The notes below the pieces were generated by a model, which was not told the origin of the DNA, searched no databases, and was given only the letters and a program-made list of their open reading frames with translations. Made by a program: the position numbers and the translations under genes. Positions 32,901 to 46,300 of a stretch of 64,000 bases of DNA are shown piece by piece; within the stretch, counting starts at the first letter, position 1; the number at the start of each line of letters is the position of its first letter. This DNA comes from Cyclina sinensis (Eukaryota; Mollusca; Bivalvia; Venerida; Veneridae). The stretch spans positions 4,076,603 to 4,140,602 of the forward strand of contig JAAONU010000013.1 in the NCBI GenBank assembly GCA_012932295.1, given 5' to 3'.

Positions 32901-35900
32901 CCAGATCCCCCTCTAAATCAGGTAAATCAATTGGTCCCATTTTTTTCTCTGTACAGTTTACCCCTACTAGCTGGATACCCCTGCATTCTGTATACAAACG
33001 ATTTTGCAGAAAAAAATATGTCAATTTCAACATAAATCTACCTTTGAAAACTAGTCATGACTTCCCCCTTGCTAAAAATTGTTCATGCATTTCCGATTTT
33101 CAAACTTGCCAAAATGAAGTTCTGTGTCAAAATAAAGAATGTAAATGGTTTTTCTTTCCACATTTGGAGGCATTCATCGGTTTGAATTTCATTACTGAAA
33201 ATTGTTAATTTGCATCTACCTACTGATGATAAATATAAGTTGACAAATTTCTATTGGCCAACAGTTTAGTACATTTTTGTACAATATACTTTTTTGCCTG
33301 TTTTTGCATTGCTTTAAAATGACCATTTTATTTCCATTTTCTTTTACCAATTACCAAATGACTGGAATATTATCGGGTATTAAAAGCAGCATAAAACACC
33401 AAACAAAATACTCTTGTGTTGCATTGAACCATCACAATGGTGCAGCTGTCATCACAAAATACAGTCATGCAAAAAAGACAACACCCGCTGTGTAGGTCTG
33501 TGTAGTTCTCAGTTTCCAAATAGAGAAAACCTCTCCAAACCAGATACCCCTCCAAACCAGACAAAAGGCCCATTCCCAAGCCGTCCAGTTTGCTGGGGTT
33601 CTACTGTATTAGATTTTGTGTAGAGAGTTCTTGTTGTACAACTTTTTTGGGTCAGTATTGATTTTATTACAAAAGTGCACTTTCATAGCATCTGTACACT
33701 GAAGGTATTTCTTTATGTCTTCATTATTTGTATTTTTTAGAGAATGAGCCAGGAAATACATGTGCTGTAAATCAGCTGTTAAGATATGCCATTTTAAAAT
33801 GATAATATCTTAACAAACATTTTCTAGACAACTCGCAAAACATGTACTTGTATAAGCTTAAAACTAAGGCAAACTTTGTTAAACAAACAAATAGCATCGA
33901 CATGTCTCATTTAACAATAAAAAAGCATTGACATATCTCATTTAGCAAACAAAAAGCATTGACATATCTCATTTAACAAACAAAAAACATTGACATAACT
34001 CATTTAATAAACAAAAAGCATTGACATATCTCATTTAACAAACAAAAAGGATTGACATACCTCATTTAACAAACAAAAAGCATTGATAAATCTCATTTAA
34101 CTTTCAGGGTCCTTACCTTTTCAATCCACACCTATGATCATGGGAGGGAGTGGCCATATTTGAGGGAGTCAGATTATGATTATATAGGGTCTGGTGCTGG
34201 AAAAGGCTACAATATCAATGTACCACTCAACAAGGTAACATTTCCGTAAAACTTCTAAACCCATACCCAGCTTTCTAGAATGAACAGATCCAGGGGTATT
34301 CAGGTTAAACCGAATAGCAAACACTACAGATCTTGATCAGAATGTGTAGCAGTTTTTAATGATCATGGTCTGTACTGGTTGCAAAGGCAAAATTTGCACT
34401 TAACAAGGTAAAGGTTCAATATTCACTCTGATCTTTATTTATTAGTATGAGTAATTTTATAGGACTTGGAAACATTGTTCATTTTGGTAAGCTTTCAAAC
34501 AGAATTTTGATAGGAACACAGTTGATGGATGTATAGTTTCTCAAAGTCTAATTTATTTATCATTATTATAGCTTGCTTGTTTATACAATGTAAAATTTCT
34601 CTAAGGAGGAGGGTGTTAATATTTTAGATAACCCTGCAAGTTCTAGACAATTTTGCTGAAAAATACTATAATTAGCCAGCAAAATTTAGCCTTAAGCCTT
34701 AGTTTTTTTTTTACTTTTGTCGAGTTGATAATTTTTTGAATCACCCTTGATACCATAATAATAATATCTAAAGTTTACCTTTGAAAGATGTTGGCAAAGA
34801 AGAGAAGTAATAAGTATGACATAACATTTACAACAAAGTTGGATATATTAGCTTCATAAACATTACAAACACAGTGCTTTTCATCTTATTGAAAAGAGTA
34901 GATAGTTTGTTTGTCTTTTTTGAGGGCAAAATAAAGTTTTTGAAAAACTAATAAATTCATTATCTTTTAATTATAAATTATCATGAAGTAATATTTCATT
35001 ATAACTGTTTTTTTCCCATCTAGTCTGGATGTGGAAATGATGAGTACATGGCAATATTTCAACAGTTATTGTTACCAGTTGCATATGAAGTAAGTACTTG
35101 ATTTCACGAATCCCATGTAGCAAACTACTTTTTTGCCAGTGGGAGATAATTGTTAACTTTATGGACATGTATATATCTGTATTGTATTTATTTGTGACAT
35201 ACTAACAACAGTAAATATTATACAGCTGCAGTATGGAGTTCTGAGGAAAACCCAGGTTGTTGAACTCCTACATGTAAGTGAGTGGTTGCAGGTTCAAATC
35301 CCATTAAAGAGATTTTGCTATGACTTCCACATTGCGCCTTTCCAGGCAAGTGCACATCAGAATTCCTGGAACCTGTCATCAGAATTATTGTACATATGTA
35401 TATGCCCAGTGTTAATAGGTCTTAGAATTTGTATGGAGAGTATCATGGTAAAAAGTATATGTAATGTGTGTGAAAGGACAGTATATTTGCTCTGCATATT
35501 TCTGTGTATTATAGATATATCACACGTGAATTTGTTTGCTGTTTGGAAATGTTTTACTTTTTAATTCACAGTTTTGTCCGGAACTTGTCTTGGTATCAGC
35601 GGGGTATGACTCAGCTATTGGATGTCCAGAAGTATGGATAGAACTTGTTTACACAGCATACACATTTATTATGACCTTGTACAGGCAACAAGATCAGATA
35701 AGATTTATTAAAAGTTCAAAATATGGCATCATACATCTTGAAAGCTTTTTATGGAAATTGTTAAAAAGTTGCCCTTTAGATGCTCTAACAGTTTTTGTAT
35801 TTTTAAGTAAATATTTGTGGAAATTGTTAAAAATTGGCTTATCAGTTGTTAGCATTTTTTTTAAGTTCTAGTCAAGATCATTGTCTGAGAATGTTTCTCT

Positions 35901-37372
35901 TTCATCTGTAAGTGTTGTGGAGGAACTTATTATTTTTCAGAACATTAGGGCCAGCCAGTCAGTACTCTGAACACTGCAGTTAGCAACTTAGCATTGACTG
36001 TATTGTTTCTGCCTCCAAAATTTACCTTTCCAAATTGTCTTGATATACTTGTGGAAGTAAACATATTTCCTTGCAGTTGTACTCAATATGAAAGTTCCAT
36101 GCAGTCATACTAAAAGATTACATATATGCAGTCATTCTCAACTCAGAATTATAAATGTAAATTTTCATGTTTCAGGGAGAGATGGAAGTTACCCCAGCCA
36201 TGTATGCACATTTTGTCAGCCTACTGTCATCTCTTGCTTGTGGCAAAATGTGTTTAATTCTTGAGGTAAGATGACAGTCCCAAATGCTGCTACACTGTTT
36301 TCATGTGAAAAATGCAAGAAAGACTCAAGATACATTTTTATTTATTCTGACAACAGAGATTGCTGAAATAGAAATATAATATGCTGTTATGGAACTTAAG
36401 TGGTAAATACTATTTGGCATTCATTTGTAGTGTTATTAAAGTTATTTGCCTTAACAGAGCGTTTTATGCCCCCTATGGGAGGTATATAGTTTTTTAACTG
36501 TCTGTCCATCGTTCCGTCAGTCCGCACAACCAAAAATAAATAGGGGGCCACCTAACTGTAAACATAACAAAAGAGAACAATAGAGTTCATTCCATAACAA
36601 TAGAATAAGTCTGTCAGTCTGTCTGAAAACTTTACATTGACCACATCTTCTTTATTAGTAACCGGATTTACTTCATACTTGGACACAACACTCCTTTGGA
36701 CAAGACCTTCCCATTGACCTATATTTATCTGACCTTGACCGTTTGAATGACTGGTCCTCAGCTCAAAGTCAAAGCACCACTTCGGGGGGCATTGTCATCT
36801 TACAGTGACAATTCTTGTTTTTTCTGAAATAGAAGTACTGTAAAAACTTAGGAAGTGACATGTTCTCCTTCACTGTTTGTTCAGTGAATTACTTCAAGAG
36901 GCAAACCCTTAAATTAAGAACATTTCATTTCTTTCAAAATCATATAAAACTGTATGATATTGAACAAATCATGGCTTGATGTTAAAGTGTCAGTCAAAAA
37001 TTCCAAGTACAATAGCTAAAATTGAGTGAGAGAGTTGTTGTTGTACAGTACTTGAGTTGACACCTTTGTAGTGTCAGTGTGCCCAAAGGAGACATTTTTG
37101 AACCTATATTCTTCACATTATCAATTATTTTTCATTTTATTGAGAATAAGCTGATAAAATACAGTATATGATGTGTAACTTTTGTTACAGTTAGGGTAAT
37201 GTCCCTTTAACTGGATGCTATAAATGTTGAATTTGTATCCTGTTTATATTTTCTAGGGAGGGTATTGTGTAAAGTCCCTGGCAGAGAGTATTGCCCTGTC
37301 ACTAAGAGCCTTGCTTGGGGATGCAACACCACAGCTTGTACAAAATTTTAAACAAGAGGGCCCTGATGAAAG
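29996..37372 (+). CDS. HDAC10: HDAC gene, exons of deacetylase domain 1
   Basis: Exons with length: 29996-30137 (142), 30582-30719 (138), 31119-31190 (72), 31761-31891 (131), 32299-32367 (69), 34108-34234 (127), 35024-35089 (66), 35572-35631 (60), 36176-36265 (90), 37257-37372 (116). End phases: 0, 0, 0, 2, 2, 0, 0, 0, 0, 2. Contents in order: TGLVYDERL and [18 protein letters not shown]...[27 protein letters not shown] and [115 protein letters not shown]. Odd residue: GYSYLNN where most class II enzymes have GFCxFNN. Confidence 0.93.
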
Positions 37373-40300
37373 GTACATTTGAATACATAGAGAGTTAAGA
37401 AAACTATACTTATTATCATTTACTGGTTATTTTACACGTCAGTTTTGTAACTTGATGATTATGTTAAATTTAGAGGCAAGAATTTCTGTGTTATATCTTA
37501 CGTAACACCCTTAAAAGGTCAAATGCTGTGTAAGAGGTCATTCTGTCCCATATCATACATATAAATATAAATTGTTATATATAGGATCAGTATTATCAGG
37601 TGAATGTTTCAGTTGCAACATTTCTTTTCTCTCCAGTAACTGTACAGTCTTCAAATATCCATTTATAAAAATGAGCTTTTCATTTTCAGGGAACATTTCA
37701 ATTTATGCATATTCTTGAATGAGGTTAATGTTTTCAATCATCAATTGTGTATGGAGCTTCAAGGCTACTCTACCAAGAAATACCTTCTTGTCTGATTTCT
37801 AGTGTGGTTGAGTCCATTCTGAATGCCATTAAAATGTTGCGGCCATACTGGAAGTGTTTGAGATTTCAGGAGGACCTGCAGGATGTGAATATCCAAGAAG
37901 AAAATGTTTTCCTTGAACTGCCACCAAAGTAAGATCCTATCTTATTGTATACTGTAGTTTTATATTCAAAAGTCATAGACATTCAAATGCTGCCTTACTT
38001 TTTTATGCTCCCAGAGGGAGGGCATATTGTTTTTGGTCTGTCTATGTGTTTGTTTGTTTGTTTGTTAGTCAAAACATTTTAACCTTGACCATAACATGGA
38101 AATCGTTCCACCTACAGCCTCCAAACTTCACAGGTGCTTGCACCTTGATGATCTCTACCCACCAGACCCATTAAGAGATCATGGGGTCAGAGGTCATTCC
38201 CACCGGGGGCATGGCATTCATTCACACATAGGGCTTGTTTTCTTTTTTTGAAAGATTTGTAATAGTAAGTGAAAGATTTGTTTAACTGTACAAAACAATT
38301 TGGTGAGTACAAATTTCATTTACTTTTTAACAAGCTGTATTCTTACAAAAATCATTCCTAAAAATTGACAGTCAGCCATGAGAGATAAAGATGGGTTTAC
38401 AGTTAGAAAACTGTCATTTTCAGCTTCCATATCTAAATGTAAGTTCTGCTCCTATGTTACTTCCCTCTAAATATACTTAAGTTGTTGCTATTTCTTCTTC
38501 TTTCAGACCTGGTATTCAGTTCTATACAGATGCTATGCCGGAGACGTTTGACCTGTTCCAGCCATGTTATGATGAGGAATATGAAACACAGAAACAAAGT
38601 CTGTATGCCAGAATAGATTCACTTATTACCAACACTAGTCTTGATTGCGCACCACATAGGTAAACTTAACTGCTCCAGTAACCTGTATGTAAACTTAACA
38701 TTTCCATTAGCGTATTCAAATAACACATAATTAAACTTAACCTTTCCATTAACATATATTGAAACTTAACCTTTATAAATAAACGTAGGTAAACTTCACC
38801 ATTCCAGTCATTCGTTCTTATTATATATTCCATCCATAACAGAAACATGCGATGCATTAAATAAAAGACAGCCCATATGTGAGATTCAAACTCATCTCAC
38901 TAAGTCATAAGCAGTATGAAAATCTATGCTCTAGACCAAAGAAATGTTAACCTTAAATGTTTTGACTTGAAACTTTCAGTAAAACCTTGTGAACACTCTG
39001 GAGGCCACATTTATCATCCAATATTTTGGAAAATTTTCTCAGAATGTTTGTCCTGATGTTTTCTCAAAGGAATTTGAAACTGGGTCATATTGTGTCAAAA
39101 CTATGTCATGAGCACAGTTCAGTTGGAAAATCTTGTGGACATGAGTTCTTCATGTGACTAAGTGCGAATGTTTGTTCTTTTGATCTCTTGCACATGTTCT
39201 GATGATGTTTGTCCAGTTTATGAAAGTTGCTCTGAATGTTGTCTTGGTAAATGTTTGGATGTGTTTAGCACTAGGTCTCTTTGGGCCAAAGGGACAAAAA
39301 CTGGGTGACTGGCTCATATCATGGGAAACATTGTGAATACACTCATGGTAATATTTTTTACCTGATCTTCCTGAAACTCTATCAGATTTTTTTGTTTTGA
39401 TTATCTCCAGGACTAGTTTTACACTTGGTCATATAAGGTTAAGTCACAAACTAAGGTCAGTGGATATCCTTGTGAACACTCTGAAGGTCACATTTTTTGC
39501 CCTATCTTCATGGTATTTTGTCAAAATCTTTGTCTTGATGAATTGTTTAAAAAAAAAAAGACTTTGATTATATGTGGTCAAAAACAAAGTCACCAGCTGA
39601 GATCATTGAAAGACCTTGTGAACACCTTAATGGTCAGCTTTCTGAACCAGTTTCCTCTATATTCGGTCTTATTTTTTTTTCTAGATGATCATAAAGAGAG
39701 ACTTAAAGTGGGTCATATGGGCTCAAAACTAAGTTAACATGGAATTAAAAACAAGGTTAACTAAATAATATTATCTCTGTATGACAGGTAATATTTGACT
39801 ATTTTGATTTCGATAAGAACCATGGTCCTCTGATGAGTGATATAGAGCCATCATGGCCCTCTTGTTTTGTTTTGTATTGTGAGCATTGCCTTGGTATAAC
39901 TCACATACCAGTTATGATACTGCCTTGAAGCTTAAAGAATGCACACATTTTAATTGAAGTGGGAACCTGATGGGCATAAATTGCTCCAATTAGTGATGCC
40001 CTTGTTCCTGCACCATAACTTCATCCTTAATGGATAGATTTTAAACTTTCTGGGTGTAAATGTTCACTATAGTTTACATTTATCGTTTATACATGATATT
40101 TGTAGTTTATAGTTACGTATGAACCAAAGTCTTCAGATGAAGGTAGAGAACATTCTGTGACACTTTAATTTTTAAAGGCGAGGCCTGAAATTGTTATGCA
40201 AATGATCCAGGTTGCTACGATTTTTTTTAATTTTCTGCATATGAAAGGTTTTTTAAAGATCTTTATAGAATTGTTCATCAATGTCTGATGGTGTGTCTAA

Positions 40301-43300
40301 GTGTCTTGTTACTAGGTCAAGGCTATGTTTCTACATCTTTGAATTGTTACCAAGCGTAGAGAGGTCTTAGTAAATCTAATATAAAGCAGTCTGCAGATGA
40401 CAGAAATGTTTTGATTAACACCTTTCCTGCTTTTTAATGCATGCATGAAACAGAAACTACTTTAACCACAAAATTACTACATAAATTTGATGGTTAATTC
40501 TTATGACTTTGTAGTAAATTAAAGTAATCTTGATAATTCCATTGCTTCAGAGTTGGGATCATTAGTGACCTGAATATGCTTCTCCATAAAGATCCAAGTG
40601 GGTATGTCATTTACTTTTACATATTTATTTCATTCCCTGTATGTATTAATAAGTAATACTAAGGTCAACTTAGTAAAAAGGATTAGTATTACAATCTGAA
40701 CAATTTAGACATTCAGCAATTATGAGCAAATTAAGTCTAATGATGGTGCATAGATGAGGATGACTGCTATGAAACTGGCAGAATTCAAAAGTGCACATTA
40801 GAATAGAACACAGTCTCTTCACTTCTTATAGTTACATATTAAATCAGTTTTAAACAGTTTGAAAAAGTATAAGTCATTCACTTGTTCACAGCATTAAAAT
40901 ATGAATCTTGCACAGGAAGTTAAAAACTGGAATAGCTTAATGCAAAATAATATTGTCATGTTAAGTCTAAAGCTAGACTTCTTTGCAGTGATCTCCCCTT
41001 AATTATTTAGCACAGATCTCTTCCTCAGCAGTATACTTTCATTGATTTAAGATGTCAGAAGGTTACAAAACTGAAAATGAAAGTAACTTTTAAAAAGTGA
41101 ACTTTTTGTTTATTTGCTTTGTCCATCAACATGTGACTTTTCTGTTGGTTGTGTAAGGGAAGCAACTGCTGCTTGGAGTTTGGTGGTTAGCATTCCTTCC
41201 CACGTAAGTGCTTAAAGATAAATAAGAAAAACAACATTATAACCATGTAAGTGTATTTGTTCAGTATCTATGATAGAAGTACTTTAGTCAGAAATGTACA
41301 GGATATTTTTTATGTATTTTGCTGTAGGGAATGTGAAGAAAGAAGTGAGAGAGTGGCCTTCTGTTGTTCAAAGCTTCACTCCACAGGGATGTGGGAAAGA
41401 TGCCAAGAAATACCAGTAAAATATTGTTATTATTTCCTAAATTTGAAAAATCAAATTATCCCTTTAGAATCATGTAGCAACATAAAAACCAAAACTGCTG
41501 ATATAGTAGAAGTCATTCACATTACATTTTATTCTTAACCATATCACCATGATAAAGCAGCATAAATGAACAGACAGGCAGGAACTGCCCCACTTACAAC
41601 GGGTCATACAAACTTGAAAAATTGTACAACCATTGATAAGACATGCCCCAGAAATATAATAACAGAATAAGCACCAAAATGTCTAACTGTAACCATCTAA
41701 TAGTGTTTTGTAGCTAGGGATTGAAATATTTTCTTTTCTTTTTGTATAAAATACAGAGCAGGCAAGCTACCAGGGAAGAACTTCTTCTTGCACACAAGTA
41801 AGTAACAAATCTGTGCAAAATAATGCTGTAATAATGTAACTAACAAATCCATTTCACAAATTAGAGGTATTGATTCAATAATTATTGAGCACTATTTTCA
41901 ACATGTAGAGAATTCATATCTTGTTGTTTTAAAAATCATCAGTTTTTATAAAGAAAGTAAATAATACTAATATTCATATTTCATTCATTGAATATACATT
42001 GTACCTGTTCAAAGATATGCTTTCAATCTTATAAAGAAATTGGTGACATTTACATGTTCATTAACCTTTCAGGAGTCATTATGTGCTCAGTCTGAGTTGA
42101 AGATAATTTTTGTAGAATCAGATGAATGCTTGAGGACCATCAAGGTCCTTTTAGTTTCTTTTTTAAACTTATCCAGAGCATCATTGATCACATGTTTTGC
42201 TTTCAGACCAGACTACATCAAGTTGATGTTGAAAACATCAGGGTTATCGCAGGAGAGTATCCAGCAATACCAGCAGACTTTTAACTCTGTTTATCTCTGC
42301 CAGGTTGGTGCTTTAGACATTCCACCTGCCTCTTCTTACATTTTTTACCATCTGCTAATGATCTTCTGTCAACAATTGAGCATGGAAACTAAGACCTGAG
42401 TTTTAAGGTTATGAAAATTTATTAAATTTGTTTTTAATCCAATACAGAAGAGTTCATTTTTTTGTAGAATTGCAGTTTTCTTTGCATCTCATCTTTCAGT
42501 ACATTCAGAAAGTACTGAAGGGCAAAGAGTTGTTTAAATATACACTAAAATTTCAACCCATGGCCATTCACTTGCTTCTTGGCTGTATTTAATGTTAAAT
42601 GTCCCAGGGCATCCGTCTGTCCATCTGTTAGCAATTCGGTTTCTGGAGGATAACTTCAGTACTCTTTGGCTTACAGTCTTTTACCTTCATGTGATTATTG
42701 CTCACATTGTGTGGATGACCTCTATTGATTTCTGGAGTCAGAAGCTCAAAGGTCAAGGTCACATAGACCTTAACATTGAAAACCATATCTGCCATGTAAC
42801 TTGACAATCATTTGCTATAGAAACTTCAAACTTTACATCGTGATTGCACACATTGAGTGAATGACCCATATTGATTTTGGGTTAGTAGGTCAAAGGACAA
42901 GGCCACAGTGACCTAAGCACTGAAAACTATTTCCGCTGTAAAACTTTATAACTATCTACCATACAGACCGCAAACTTCATATGATGATTGATTACATTGA
43001 GAGAATGACCCCTGTACATCTTAGGATCAGTGGGTCAGATGACAAGGTCACAATGTTCTAAACACTGAAAAGCATTTCTGCTGTATAACTTGGCAACTAC
43101 TTCCCATACAGACTTCAAACTTCTTAGGATGATTGCCATCATTGATTACATGACCCCTATATTGTTTGGGATAAGTACATTAAAGGTCAAGGTGACAGTC
43201 AACTAAACAATCAATATTTATGCACTATAACTTGATAACCATGCATCACAGCATGAACATCATAACTTCTGAAAGACTGACATTTATACAAATTATAAAA

Positions 43301-46300
43301 CCTAAAGTTCAGATATGATAAAGGTCTATAAAACTTTAAAATTAAAATTTAAAAATCAATGTATTATAAATCAAAAACAAAAGAATTTAAACATCAAAAT
43401 TTAAAGCAAATAATTTAATTTCAAGGCCTAAGGTTTCCTCCCTTATATCACAAATGCATCATACTTAGAAAAAACATCCTTCGGGCAAATAATGGTCCTC
43501 CCAGTAATGCTCTTGTTTTCTGGTTTTTATACCATTTTCTATCTAACAGCAGAAAAAATATGGTAAAACCAAATACAGACAGTTGTATTGCTTTAATGTC
43601 TTTGTTTTTTTGCATCCAGGCTTTATATATACCATAAACAATAGAAATGACTCCATGTTTTTGTGAAAAGAGCACCTTTGTAATATGAGGTTGACATGAT
43701 ATGCAGTAAATGATACAAAAATACAAGAGGTTTAAGTATAAAGCTTAAAACAGTTTTAAGAGAAAATGAACAGTGAACAATACAGAATGACTAATTAATC
43801 AAGAATTATTTTAAAGTACATAAAATATATACTTTTTTCCAGGATACATACCTGGCAGCAATAACTGCCGTTGGCTGCTTACTGAATGCAGTGGACAATG
43901 TTCTCTCTGGCAAGGTAAGAAGTAAGAGTATACAATGTAGATGTCTGGAATAAATTATTAGCTGAATGATTTACAATGTTAAAGCAGAGGTTCTCAACTA
44001 GAACAGAACAACACAGTGCAAAATAACACAATGCATACCAACATAGTACAAAATAACACACAGCAGTATAACACCGTACAAAAAACATAGACCAAAATGA
44101 CTCAGTTAAAAAAAAACACACACTGCAGAAAAGTACAGTTCTGAACAACACTGTAGAAAAACAGCACAGTCCAGAATGACACACTTCAAACAAACACAGT
44201 GTGGAACAACACTGTAGAGTAACAGAGTGTGGAACACCACAGTGCAGAATAACACAGTTTGGAACAACACAGTGTGGAACAATACACTGCAGAATAACAC
44301 AGTGTGGAACAATACGCTGCAGAATACCACAGTGTGGAACAATACATTGCAGAACAACACAGTGTGGAACAACACACTGCAAAACAACACACTGCAAAAC
44401 AACACAGTGTGGAACAATACACTGCAGAGTAACACAGTGTGGAACAATACACTGCAGAACAACACAGTGTGGAACAATACACTGCAGAGTAACAAAGTGT
44501 GGAACAATACACTGCAGAACAACACAGTGTGGAACAATACACTGCAGAACAACACAGTGTGGAACAATACACTGCTGAGTAACAAAGTGTTGAACAACAC
44601 ACTGCAGAACAACACAGTGTGGAACAATACACTGCAGAACAACACAGTGTGGAACAATACACTGCAGAACAACACAGTGTGGAACAACACACTGCAGAAC
44701 AACACAGTGTGGAACAATACACGGCAGAATAACACAGTGTGGAACAATACACTGCAGAATAACACAGTGTGGAACAATACACTGCAGAACAACATAGTGT
44801 GGAACAACACACTGCAGAACAACACAGTTTGGAATAATACACTGCAGAGTAACACAGTGTGGAACAATACTGGTACACTGCAGAACAACACAGTGTGGAA
44901 CAATACACTGCAGAATAACACAGTGTGGAACAATACACTACAGAACAATACAGTGTGGAACAATACTTTGCAGAATAACACACTGTTGAACACCATGGTG
45001 TAGAACAACTGAAAAAAAAACAAGGCAGACCATGATGTCATAACCATTCAAAATTAATCTATAACTGTTTTGTAAAGCATTTATTTTTTTGAAATCTAGA
45101 AATAGAAAACATTATTAAGTTAAAGATAAAGTTTTCGTTCTTTATATGATACTTCAAACTCAGATTTCATTTTCAACCATCTTTTTTGCTTGTAGCACAT
45201 TTAGAAAGGGGGTATTCTTACTTACAACTTATAAATGTTTCTTTTGTTAGCTCACCTGGCACAAAGTGCCAGAGTGAGCTTTTGTCATACCCCAATGTCC
45301 GGTGTGTGTTGTGTGTCATGAGGCATCAACAATTTCATTCATACGACATCTCCTCTGAAACCACTGGGCCAAATTCAATGAAACTTGCCTGGGATGTTCC
45401 TTGCATGAAGCTCTCCCTATTGTTCAAAGAATTCAATTCCATGCAGAACTCTGGTTGCCATGGCAAGCAAAAGAAAAATCTTTAAAAATCTTCTTCTCAA
45501 AAACCAAAAGGCCTGGGGCTTAGATATTTGGTATGAGGCATCATATAGTGGACCTCAACCAAGATTGTTCAAATTATGACCCTGGGGTCAGAACTGGTCC
45601 CGCCCTGGGGGTCACTTGATTTTACATAGCGTTACATAGGGAAAACTTCAAAAATCTTCTTGTCAGAAACCACAACACATGGAGTTTAGATATTTGGTAT
45701 GCAGCATTGTCCAGTGGACTTCTACCAAGATTGTTCAAATCATGGCCCCTGCCTCAAGACTGGTCCCGTCCAAGGGGTCACATGTTTTACTTAGAGTTAT
45801 ATAGCAAAAAACTTTAAAAATCTTCTTGTCACAAACTGCAAGGCCTGGAGCTTAGATATTTGGTAGTATTAACTGTTGTTACCACATTGGGGGGGGGGGG
45901 TCATCCCCCCTCCCCTAGGGGTCACTTACCCCCCCCCCCCGCCCCAAATTTTTTTGTCATTTTTTTAAGTTTTTCGCTATGGCAATAAAATTTGGACCAT
46001 TTGTACAGTTTTTCAAGATGATTTCAAAAACATTATTCCTTGACCTATATTTTTGACTACTGACCTACTTCTTTTGTTTTTTAGCTACAGCAATGAAATT
46101 TAGACCATGTGTACAGTTTTTTGTTCCGATTTCAAAAACGTCATAGCATGACCTATATTTTTGACCTACTGACCTGTTTTTTTTGTTTTAAAGCTACAGC
46201 AATAAAATTTGGACTGTGTGTACAGCTTTTCGTTCTCATTCCAAAAATGTTGTCTCATGACCTATATTTTGACCTACTGACCTACTTTTTGTTTTATGAG

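Noticed and set aside
35286..35871. Plus-strand frames of 92 and 111 codons around an HDAC exon
   Set aside because: The first is SINE and intron sequence; the second is the 60-nt exon at 35572-35631 read through both splice sites.
41156..41201. Possible extra HDAC exon between GTGTAAG and CAC|GTAAGT
   Set aside because: Acceptor is poor, and inserting it would break the phase match between 40601 and 41328 and the parallel with domain 1.
44106..45047. 313-codon minus-strand frame and 258-codon plus-strand frame of repeated short motifs
   Set aside because: Both lie entirely in the 30-bp satellite; period divisible by three and lack of stops explain the length. No splice or start context.
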